DNA of 20,069 bases, taken from positions 1-20,069 of IMG/VR virus record IMGVR_UViG_3300022707_001079. The stretch is one strand, 5' to 3'. Each line of letters opens with the position of its first letter. Positions within the stretch are counted from its first letter, which is position 1. Below the pieces are notes generated by a model. It worked only from the letters and a program-made list of their open reading frames with translations, ran no database searches and was not told where the DNA came from. The DNA is from a virus. This document shows, one piece after another, positions 6,867-12,841 of this stretch. The translations under genes were made by a program, and so were the position numbers.

Positions 6867-7435
6867 CTATTATACGGAAGAAAAGTCAGATGATAAGACA
6901 ACAACCGATCACTGTTTGGTTGACCGGCCTGAGTGGTTCGGGAAAATCGACCGTGGCTTATGCACTGGAACAAAAACTTATAGAAGCGGGTAGGCTTTGC
7001 TACGTACTGGACGGCGACGACATTCGACGCGGGTTGAGCGGTGATCTTGGCTTCACTGCAATTGACCGACAAGAAAACATTCGCCGCGTTGCCGAAGTCG
7101 CGCGGTTGTTTAATCGCGCTGGCATGATAATAATCACCGCGTTTATATCACCGTTTCGCGTGGATCGGGATTTAGCCCGAACGATTATCCATACCCAAGA
7201 ATCGACGTTTATGGAAGTGTTTGTCGATGCACCGTTGTCAGTGTGTGAGGCACGAGATCCGAAAGGGCTATACAAAAAAGCGCGGGCGGGTGAAATCGTT
7301 GATTTTACCGGCATATCATCGCCCTATGAAGTGCCACTTAATCCAGAAGTGCATCTGAACACGGATCGAGAGACCCCTGACATCTCAACTAAAATCATCA
7401 TAGAGGCACTACGCCATAAAAACTTTAAAGGATAA
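6863..7435 (+). CDS. cysC: Adenylylsulfate (APS) kinase
   Basis: This is a complete APS kinase of 190 residues. It phosphorylates APS at the 3' hydroxyl with ATP to give PAPS, the universal sulfate donor. Motifs in order: P-loop GLSGSGKST (22-30), DGDDIRRGL (50-58), DLGF (61-64), the ENIRRVAEVARLF helix (71-83), AFISPFR (93-99), whose Ser96 aligns with the phosphorylated serine of the bacterial enzyme, then GLYKKARAGEI and the DFTGISSPYEVP lid. ATG 6890, nine codons in, is an alternative start. A hand count of 6961-7140 gives about 52% G+C against about 42% in 6481-6600, suggesting acquisition from a bacterium. No ATP sulfurylase gene is seen, so APS would come from the host. The likely consumer is the sulfotransferase at 12838-13437. 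Confidence 0.95.
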   Translation: MTIIRKKSQMIRQQPITVWLTGLSGSGKSTVAYALEQKLIEAGRLCYVLDGDDIRRGLSGDLGFTAIDRQENIRRVAEVARLFNRAGMIIITAFISPFRVDRDLARTIIHTQESTFMEVFVDAPLSVCEARDPKGLYKKARAGEIVDFTGISSPYEVPLNPEVHLNTDRETPDISTKIIIEALRHKNFKG

Positions 7436-7441
7436 TGAATA

Positions 7442-8020
7442 ATGGCTAAATGTAAGGATAAAGGAACTCAATTTGAAAGAGAGATTTGCAAACAAATTTC
7501 TTTGTGGTGGACAGAGAACGAACGTGATGATATATTCTGGCGCTCTAGTAATAGTGGAGGACGCGCTACCGTTCGGGACAGGCAAAGTAAACAGACATTC
7601 GGACAGTATGGGGATGTGCAAGCCACTGATCCTATCGGGCAACCGCTCATTGACCTTTGCACTATCGAGATTAAACGGGGGTATGGAAATGCTTCAGTAG
7701 GTGATGTGGTAGATAAATCACCCACTGCTGCTGAACAGAAATGGGAAAAATTTGTTATGCAAGCGAAGGGGGATGCTGAAAAAGCTGGTTCTGTTGCTTG
7801 GCTACTAATAACCAAAAGAGATCGACGGGATACTATGTGTTTTTTTCCTACTGCATTGTTTCGTCCATTGATGCACACTGCGAAATGTTCCCTTTTGTTT
7901 TCACGGCCATTCATGAGACTCAGCCTGATTCTTAACGAGAAAGAAGAAAGAATATTTGGTACGCCTTTTTCTCAATTTATGAAGTACGTAACGCCAGATG
8001 ATATAAAAGTATGTCTATAG
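7442..8020 (+). CDS. PD-(D/E)xK nuclease, Holliday resolvase-like
   Basis: The 192-residue product opens with KGTQFEREIC (Glu12, Glu14), then has Gly57-Asp58-Val and, 18 residues on, Glu76-Ile-Lys78 in IEIKRGY. This E...GDV...ExK layout is the PD-(D/E)xK nuclease core as found in Hjc-like resolvases and in small phage nucleases. Set among recombination genes it may resolve branched DNA, but restriction or repair roles are equally possible. ATG 7442 has AAAGGA just upstream. The C-terminal 70 residues (from about 115) are hydrophobic and aromatic-rich and unassigned. Confidence 0.7.
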   Translation: MAKCKDKGTQFEREICKQISLWWTENERDDIFWRSSNSGGRATVRDRQSKQTFGQYGDVQATDPIGQPLIDLCTIEIKRGYGNASVGDVVDKSPTAAEQKWEKFVMQAKGDAEKAGSVAWLLITKRDRRDTMCFFPTALFRPLMHTAKCSLLFSRPFMRLSLILNEKEERIFGTPFSQFMKYVTPDDIKVCL

Positions 8021-8031
8021 GAGGATAAAAC

Positions 8032-8238
8032 ATGAACAAGGAAGCCGGGGGGCTTTACGAAAAAACATTTGTTTGTCCAAACTGTAAGAAACAAACAATC
8101 CAGTATCAGAAAGAAACACTTTGTTGGTGTTGTCATTCATGCGGCGAATTTGATAAGAAAAGAAATGAAGCTGAATCTGCAAAATCAAAAGGAGTCGTTC
8201 GTGGATTTGTTGATACTGACTTTACCCTCAAAGGATGA
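8032..8238 (+). CDS. Small zinc-ribbon protein, 68 aa
   Basis: A strong AGGAGG at about 8020-8025 precedes ATG 8032. The product has CPNC at residues 15-18 and a second pair, CHSC, in LCWCCHSCGEF, a classic two-CxxC zinc ribbon, followed by a charged tail. The function is unknown; such ribbons often bind nucleic acid or protein. Its 3' end overlaps the next gene by 38 bases in another frame. Confidence 0.65.
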   Translation: MNKEAGGLYEKTFVCPNCKKQTIQYQKETLCWCCHSCGEFDKKRNEAESAKSKGVVRGFVDTDFTLKG

Positions 8239-8605
8239 GGCGGTACTCAAAGGCAAAGAAGCAGTAGCACTAATGCCAAACAACAATTGGGAAATAGTAA
8301 TCTGGAAGTATGATGGCTGGCACTTCCGGATACAAAACCTCCCCGTTGCTGTCTACCCATTAACCAATGGAAAATGGAAAAGCATTTGTGGCTGGGTGAA
8401 TGAGGATGGAATTATTCACTCTGGTCCATGGGACGCCTCTACCATACATGATCATCCTGGGAAAGCAGCGATGATAACAGGTGAATCCCTACAAGAATAT
8501 ACCCAGTCTAATTTGGAATTGTTCAATGCTGTTTGTTGTAGTCTCGAAGGTCTGGAAGAATTCGAGACTCCAAAGAACAAGAACATCAACAGTATCGGAA
8601 ATTAG
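8201..8605 (+). CDS. Hypothetical protein, 134 aa (GTG start)
   Basis: The frame is open from 8069, but the likely start is GTG 8201, where AAAAGGAG at 8187-8194 sits six bases upstream; earlier codons only shadow the zinc-ribbon gene. The product has an N-terminal hydrophobic stretch (MDLLILTLPSK), then a Trp-rich beta-type domain (WEIVIWKYDGWHFRIQNLPV), and an acidic C-terminus. It is not recognised. It ends 11 bases before the SbcC-like gene, whose AAAGGAAAA ribosome site lies in the gap. Confidence 0.65.
   Translation: MDLLILTLPSKDEAVLKGKEAVALMPNNNWEIVIWKYDGWHFRIQNLPVAVYPLTNGKWKSICGWVNEDGIIHSGPWDASTIHDHPGKAAMITGESLQEYTQSNLELFNAVCCSLEGLEEFETPKNKNINSIGN
8540..8569 (+). repeat. 9-base inverted repeat near a gene end
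   Basis: AGTCTCGAA at 8540-8548 pairs perfectly with TTCGAGACT at 8561-8569 around a 12-base loop. It lies within the last codons of the 134-residue protein and about 50 bases before the SbcC-like start. No T-run follows, so it is not an obvious terminator; an RNA element or chance from the repeated LEGLEEFE codons are both possible. Confidence 0.4.
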
Positions 8606-8616
8606 AAAGGAAAACA

Positions 8617-9648
8617 ATGCTGGAAAGTCTGACACTCAAAAACTTTCAAGTCCATAAGAATCGGACGATTGAATTAGACCCACAGACCACCACGATTATC
8701 GGTATTACGGATTCCGGGAAATCATCCATTACACGGGGACTTAAATGGGGTTCTCGAAATAAACCACTCGGAAGCGATTTTATCAATTGGGATGCTGAAG
8801 AAACTACAGTAGTAATCAAAGCAGAAGGGCGTGTGGTACGGCGTAGGAGAGGGAAGAAAAAAGGATCTGACAATACCTACGAACTGGACAAAGAAGAATA
8901 TAAAGCATTCGGTAGTGGGGAAGTACCTCCTGCGATACATGAAGTCTTGAATATCGGGGAGATCAATTTTCAGGGACAGCATGACAGCCCCTTCTGGTTT
9001 ACTAAGACCGCAGGGGAAGTATCCCGGGAACTGAATAGGATTGTCAATCTAACCAAGATAGACACCACCCTGAGTGCTTTAGCCAGCTTACTGCTGACTA
9101 CCCGGACAGAAGTCAAAGTGTCTTCAGAACGCTTGCAATCAGCCAAGGAAGAGCGTACTAGGCTGAAATATTCCCGGCAAATGGATAAGGATCTGAGGAT
9201 AGTAGAAGGTAAAGCAGAAAAACTGAGAGAATTGTCCCATAAACGCGCTCTACTAGCTTCCGTTCTGTCCAAGGTAACTGAAGCTCAAAAAGTAGTATAT
9301 CATTCAGCAGGGATTACAGAACGACTCCAGATAGTAGTTGAGAAGGGCGAAGCATGGCTTGCTGTACGAAAGAAGGCTAGAAATCTGGCATCCCTATTAG
9401 AATCTGCAAAAACGGCAAAAATTGCCGCTGAACAACCGGTGCCAGATATTACAGACCTTTTAGAATTGAATGAAAAAATTCTGAGAAAAAATCAATCGGT
9501 AGCTCAATTATCGGCGATAGTATTACAGGCAACTACCGCAAAGGAAAAAGTATGTCAAAAAGAGGAAAGACTGAAAGTGTTGGATCAGAAGTTCAAGAAA
9601 TTGATAAAAGATGGTTGTCCGCTCTGCGGTGGCCTGATTCCCCAGTAG
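8617..9648 (+). CDS. sbcC: SbcC/Rad50 ATPase N-terminal half, ending at zinc hook
   Basis: The 343-residue product begins like SbcC/Rad50/T4 gp46 (MLESLTLKNFQVHKNRTIEL), with Walker A GITDSGKSS (29-37) and a Q-loop region INFQGQHDSPFWF at about residues 113-126. A long coiled coil follows from about 150 to 330. It then stops nine residues after the zinc-hook motif CPLCGG (Cys334, Cys337). It has no signature motif or Walker B; these are in the gene at 10930-11514. The two proteins must therefore come together to make one ATP site. It works with the SbcD-like nuclease, whose gene starts inside its 3' end. The complex would process DNA ends for recombination. AAAGGAAAA precedes ATG 8617. Confidence 0.85.
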   Translation: MLESLTLKNFQVHKNRTIELDPQTTTIIGITDSGKSSITRGLKWGSRNKPLGSDFINWDAEETTVVIKAEGRVVRRRRGKKKGSDNTYELDKEEYKAFGSGEVPPAIHEVLNIGEINFQGQHDSPFWFTKTAGEVSRELNRIVNLTKIDTTLSALASLLLTTRTEVKVSSERLQSAKEERTRLKYSRQMDKDLRIVEGKAEKLRELSHKRALLASVLSKVTEAQKVVYHSAGITERLQIVVEKGEAWLAVRKKARNLASLLESAKTAKIAAEQPVPDITDLLELNEKILRKNQSVAQLSAIVLQATTAKEKVCQKEERLKVLDQKFKKLIKDGCPLCGGLIPQ

Positions 9649-10544
9649 TAGCTGTTCTCTGTTCTGATATCCACCTCAGTCTGAAGCCACCTCGCGCGCG
9701 CATGGGGGAACCTGACTGGTTCGGTGCTATGGCGCGTTCATTGAATCAGTTGAAGGAGGTTTCTGAGTATTTCAAAATCCCTATTTTTTGCGCTGGGGAC
9801 ATCTTCGATAAATGGAATTCGCCACCTGAACTGATCAACTTTGCCATTGATCATTTACCAAAAATGTGGGCAATTCCGGGACAGCATGATTTACCATTAC
9901 ATAACTATTCAGATATTAAAAAATCAGCTTATTGGACTTTGGTAGAAACAGGAATAATTACACCATTAGAACCCAGACAAACTTTAGATTGTGGGGATGC
10001 TTGCTTCCAGGCTTTCCCGTGGGGGTTCCCTATCCAAGATATCGGAACAATACCAGGGGCTATCAACGTGGGTATTGTCCATCAATACATCTGGATAGAT
10101 GACCACGGCTACCCAGAAGCACCTACAGAAAGAAAAGCCACCAAAGCCCGTGCGGATTTTAAGGGGTTTGATGTTCTGGTATTCGGGGATAATCACAAAG
10201 GATTCCTAACCAAGAAAGGGGATACCACGATCTTTAACTGCGGTGGATTTATGCGCCGTGCTTCCGATGAAATAGACTACCGGCCACAAATCGGACTGCT
10301 TCATGCTTCCGGAGAAGTGTCCGTTGTTCCTCTTGATATATCAGAGGACAAAATTGAATATGTTGCTCCTGTAAAAGTAGCGGACGGGGCTGATATGGAT
10401 TTGCAGGAATTCTTGGATGAATTAACCGGTCTGGAAGAGACTGAACTGGATTTTGAAGAAGCCATGCGCAGGGCAATACGGAAAAAGAAGCCGGGTCAAA
10501 ACGTCCGGAAAATTCTATTGAAAGCAATGGAGACTGTAAAATGA
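9552..10544 (+). CDS. sbcD: SbcD/Mre11-like nuclease (T4 gp47-like)
   Basis: This 330-residue calcineurin-type phosphoesterase is the nuclease partner of SbcC. Motifs: Asp39-Ile-His41 (SDIHLS), GDIFD (82-86), PGQHD (109-113, where most family members have GNHD), His177 in IVHQ, and GDNH (212-215). ATG 9552 has AAGGA at 9541-9545, six bases upstream, and gives about 30 residues before the first motif. This makes a 97-base overlap with the SbcC-like gene, so the same DNA encodes the zinc hook in one frame. TTG 9615 is a weaker alternative start. The C-terminal acidic region (about 275-305) may contact the ATPase. It ends as ATGA with the next small gene. Confidence 0.88.
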   Translation: MSKRGKTESVGSEVQEIDKRWLSALRWPDSPVVAVLCSDIHLSLKPPRARMGEPDWFGAMARSLNQLKEVSEYFKIPIFCAGDIFDKWNSPPELINFAIDHLPKMWAIPGQHDLPLHNYSDIKKSAYWTLVETGIITPLEPRQTLDCGDACFQAFPWGFPIQDIGTIPGAINVGIVHQYIWIDDHGYPEAPTERKATKARADFKGFDVLVFGDNHKGFLTKKGDTTIFNCGGFMRRASDEIDYRPQIGLLHASGEVSVVPLDISEDKIEYVAPVKVADGADMDLQEFLDELTGLEETELDFEEAMRRAIRKKKPGQNVRKILLKAMETVK

Positions 10545-10699
10545 GTGCGCCAAAATGTAAATGTGGCACTGGATTCGGTCTTTACTGTTTTGAAGGTTCT
10601 TATATTTGTCCAATATGTATGGGTGTGTTGATCAAGAGACTTCGGAAAAAAATAAAGAAACTAACTCTAAAAAAACCACGGAAAGGAAACCATGAGTAG
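10541..10699 (+). CDS. Mini zinc-ribbon protein, 52 aa
   Basis: ATG 10541 overlaps the SbcD-like stop (ATGA), and the frame ends at TAG 10697-10699, overlapping the next start by eight bases. The product begins MSAPKCKCGTGFGLYCFEGS and continues YICPICMG, so Cys6, Cys8, Cys23 and Cys26 (with Cys16) can bind zinc. The second half is strongly basic (RLRKKIKKLTLKKPRKGN), as in nucleic-acid binders. It lies between the nuclease and ATPase genes of the SbcCD-like complex; a role in that complex is inference from position. The family is not recognised. Confidence 0.6.
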   Translation: MSAPKCKCGTGFGLYCFEGSYICPICMGVLIKRLRKKIKKLTLKKPRKGNHE

Positions 10700-10940
10700 A
10701 GTAGAAGAATTATCAGAACTAAAAGACAAAGTAGAAAAACTCCGAAGTCAGACAGATGAAGCCAAAGGATCATTGACTACCTGCATGGATCAATTGAAAG
10801 ATAAATTCGAGTGCGATACCGTAGAAGATGCAGAGAAATTACTGGAAGAATGGGAAGCTTTAGAAACTGAATTAGAGGAAGATTATCAAGAAGCCTTTGA
10901 CAAAATCAGGGATGATTGGAGTGAACAACTTGAAGCATGA
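10692..10940 (+). CDS. Small coiled-coil protein in the SbcCD-like cluster
   Basis: The 82-residue acidic product is nearly all heptad-like helix (VEELSELKDKVEKL, then EDAEKLLEEWEALETELEED), broken at about residues 38-42 by FECDT, so it may form a helical hairpin. GGAAAGGAAACC ahead of ATG 10692 supplies the ribosome site. It overlaps the ATPase C-terminal gene by 11 bases. Since the two ATPase halves carry a long coil and a short coil respectively, this protein could supply part of the missing return coil of the Rad50 arm. That is a hypothesis from position and heptads only. Confidence 0.7.
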   Translation: MSRVEELSELKDKVEKLRSQTDEAKGSLTTCMDQLKDKFECDTVEDAEKLLEEWEALETELEEDYQEAFDKIRDDWSEQLEA

Positions 10941-11514
10941 TATCACATCCATTCGTAAACTTGTGAACAAACGCCTATCTGAATTCGATGTGGCGCGTAT
11001 GAGATACCGGGAAGAATCAGAAGCCCTGGAGATTGCAGAGCAGAAGGTGGAAGATGTTCTGGAAGCGCAAGGAATGGCGCAACAGGTAGCACAGACGATA
11101 CAGCAACATGCTAATAATCAAATTGCCGGGGTTGTTACCAGGTGCCTACAGGCGGTATTTGATGAGCCGTATATATTCCATATTGATTTTGAACGCAAGC
11201 GAGGACGGACAGAAGCGCGGTTATATTTTGAGAAAGATGGACATGAACTAGATCCTATGTCCGCTTCCGGTGGTGGGTGTGTGGATATTGCTTCTTTTGC
11301 TTTGCGCCTGTCCTGCTTGGCTCTTTCCCGTCCATCGTTGCGGCGATTGATTGTTATGGATGAGCCTTTCAAATTTATCTCTGTAGAGTATCGGGATAAT
11401 GTGCGGGTTCTATTGCAGACGTTGGCAAAGGAAATGAAATTCCAATTTATTTTGGTCACTCACGACGACGAATTTCATATTGGGAAAGTGATTAGACTTA
11501 TTAAGGGGGAATAA
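10930..11514 (+). CDS. sbcC: SbcC/Rad50 ATPase C-terminal half (TTG start)
   Basis: The frame opens at 10897, but TTG 10930 fits best, with TGGAG at 10917-10921 eight bases upstream. The 194-residue product has a short coil (about 1-55), a lobe with FERKRGRTEARLYFEKDG, the ABC/SMC signature SASGGG (111-116), Walker B LIVMDEP (140-146), the D-loop after it and the H-loop His178 (LVTHDDE). It has no Walker A and no zinc hook, so it complements the product of 8617-9648. The SGGG, MDEP and THDD motifs are all intact, so this is a working half and not a decayed fragment. Confidence 0.82.
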   Translation: MKHDITSIRKLVNKRLSEFDVARMRYREESEALEIAEQKVEDVLEAQGMAQQVAQTIQQHANNQIAGVVTRCLQAVFDEPYIFHIDFERKRGRTEARLYFEKDGHELDPMSASGGGCVDIASFALRLSCLALSRPSLRRLIVMDEPFKFISVEYRDNVRVLLQTLAKEMKFQFILVTHDDEFHIGKVIRLIKGE

Positions 11515-11515
11515 A

Positions 11516-11884
11516 ATAAAAACAAAAATAAGAGAAATAAATCTATATCAAAAACATCACAAATGCCCATTATGTAATAATAAAGCAAAAAGACATAGAA
11601 AATCAGAAAGAAAATTAAAAACCCCAGGCTCCAGAAATATAGCATGGATATTGATAATAAAATTTAATATTTATTATTGCTGCTCATGCCGTAAACATTT
11701 TTCATTGCCAATGGAATACTTAGCAATGCCTAATAGTAGATACACAAATCAAACTCGATCTTTTTTAATTAGTTTTCACAATAAATTAAACTTTTCAGTA
11801 GCGGGGTCAATAAGAGAAATGAAAAAACGTTATAGTATTATAATTCCAACACAAACTGCTCATGATTGGATAAAAACAAAATGA
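11516..11884 (+). CDS. Transposase-like zinc ribbon plus HTH protein, probable AUA start
   Basis: The frame is open from a stop at 11489 to TGA 11882-11884 and contains no ATG, GTG or TTG before TTG 11651. Yet the residues before 11651 are clearly coding: CPLCNN (about 19-24) pairs with CSCRKHF after 11651 to make a two-CxxC zinc ribbon. AAGGGGG ends at 11509, six bases before ATA 11516, so AUA initiation is the best reading (122 residues). The order zinc ribbon, IAWILIIKFNIYYCCSCRKH, then an HTH-like end (GSIREMKKRYSIIIPTQTAH) recalls the DNA-binding front of ISL3-type transposases; no DDE catalytic domain follows. It may be a regulator made from such a domain. The DNA is notably A+T-rich. 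A sequencing error in the start codon is an alternative. Confidence 0.5.
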   Translation: MKTKIREINLYQKHHKCPLCNNKAKRHRKSERKLKTPGSRNIAWILIIKFNIYYCCSCRKHFSLPMEYLAMPNSRYTNQTRSFLISFHNKLNFSVAGSIREMKKRYSIIIPTQTAHDWIKTK

Positions 11885-12135
11885 ACAAACGTAAACCAAT
11901 GCCAACACTTGCTCCATTTTTACTTTTCCCCGGACAGGCGATGAGACCCCCGCGAGTATTGGAGTGTACTCATGATGAATGGGTAGTCATTGTTGCCGAT
12001 TACTTTGGGAGGGAGGATATGGGAAAGGGGCGGTTACTTCTCCGCACACCTTATTACAAAACAGAACGCGGTGCGCGTAATTGTTGGAATAAAATGATGA
12101 GTGACATATTGCCTAAGTATGCAGTACTAGGTTAA
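11881..12135 (+). CDS. Small hypothetical protein, 84 aa
   Basis: ATG 11881 overlaps the previous stop (ATGA). The product begins MNKRKPMPTLAPFLLFPGQA, then has a beta-type stretch (DEWVVIVADYF), and a basic, aromatic C-terminus (RTPYYKTERGARNCWNKMM). It is not recognised. It is the last gene of the plus-strand block, and its stop codon at 12133-12135 lies at the edge of the hairpin between the converging gene sets. Confidence 0.65.
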   Translation: MNKRKPMPTLAPFLLFPGQAMRPPRVLECTHDEWVVIVADYFGREDMGKGRLLLRTPYYKTERGARNCWNKMMSDILPKYAVLG

Positions 12136-12194
12136 AAATGAGGAGCGTCCGAGGGTTTAGGTCGGCTGGCCTGGGAAGGCCCTCGAACGTCCCC
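12134..12194 (-). terminator. Hairpin terminator for the minus-strand operon
   Basis: GGAGCGTCCGAGGG at 12142-12155 pairs with CCCTCGAACGTCC at 12180-12193, with one G-T pair and two mismatches, around a 24-base loop holding a smaller GGCCT/AGGCC stem. Read on the minus strand it begins six bases after the last stop (12200) and is followed after three bases by five U (12134-12138), as expected for intrinsic termination. In the plus direction no U-run follows, so it would be a poorer terminator for plus-strand transcripts. Confidence 0.6.
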
Positions 12195-12199
12195 AAAAA

Positions 12200-12841
12200 C
12201 TATACCCAGATCGGATTCCCTTCAGCAGTATATTGCTGTCCTACGAATCCATCAAAATCAGGATGATCTGGAAATGGTCGGTTGGTTCCTCCCCACTTCA
12301 CTGGTACTGATGTGTGCCGCAATAAATCTTTGTAAACATAAGGCAATACGTATTTCTGCAATATTCTCATATCTCCCACGCGCGGTAACTTACTATAGAA
12401 CTTAGATCGAAAGGGACAATCCCCCTTTAGAACACCGCCCCGAATCCCCCACATCCCCCCAAAAAGGGGCAACGATGCATGGTGCGGATGATCGTGCATA
12501 CAATGAGCAGATTTACCAGATTCTATCCAAGCTTCCACCGCAGCCGCTTCACGGACGTTTAGACGAGAATCTGAGTCTCGAAAGATGGTATAGGTGTGCT
12601 TATCATTCCAAGCTGAGGCAAATCGCCAGAGCATCCCCGAATGTCCCCTGGAACGTCCCATAGTTTGTACCACGCATTTTAATTCCTTCAGTTGTTTTAT
12701 TATGAGATCTGGTATTTTGTCCTCACAAAAGACAAGCATCCGCCAGCCTGGATAAATGCTTTCCATAAGTTTAGCATTATCAACAGCCCCTTGGAGATAC
12801 ATCGCACCAGATCCATATAATGAGACACTGACAACTTTCAT
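12200..12841 (-). CDS. GT-A-like glycosyltransferase, 213 aa
   Basis: The product begins MKVVSVSLYGSGAMYLQGAV, has an Asp89-Ser-Asp91 motif (FRDSDSR) in the place of the metal-binding DxD of GT-A fold sugar transferases, and then HDHPHH and GGMWGIRGG, as seen in a family of putative phage and bacterial sugar transferases. Sugar donor and acceptor are unknown. It is the last gene of the minus-strand operon; its start overlaps the sulfotransferase stop as ATGA, so the two are translated together. The hairpin terminator follows six bases after the stop. Confidence 0.65.
   Translation of the reverse strand: MKVVSVSLYGSGAMYLQGAVDNAKLMESIYPGWRMLVFCEDKIPDLIIKQLKELKCVVQTMGRSRGHSGMLWRFASAWNDKHTYTIFRDSDSRLNVREAAAVEAWIESGKSAHCMHDHPHHASLPLFGGMWGIRGGVLKGDCPFRSKFYSKLPRVGDMRILQKYVLPYVYKDLLRHTSVPVKWGGTNRPFPDHPDFDGFVGQQYTAEGNPIWV

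Noticed and set aside
12141-12194. tRNA-like structure between the converging genes
   Set aside because: No T-loop GTTCRANNC or anticodon arm of proper size; the pairing is that of one long hairpin.
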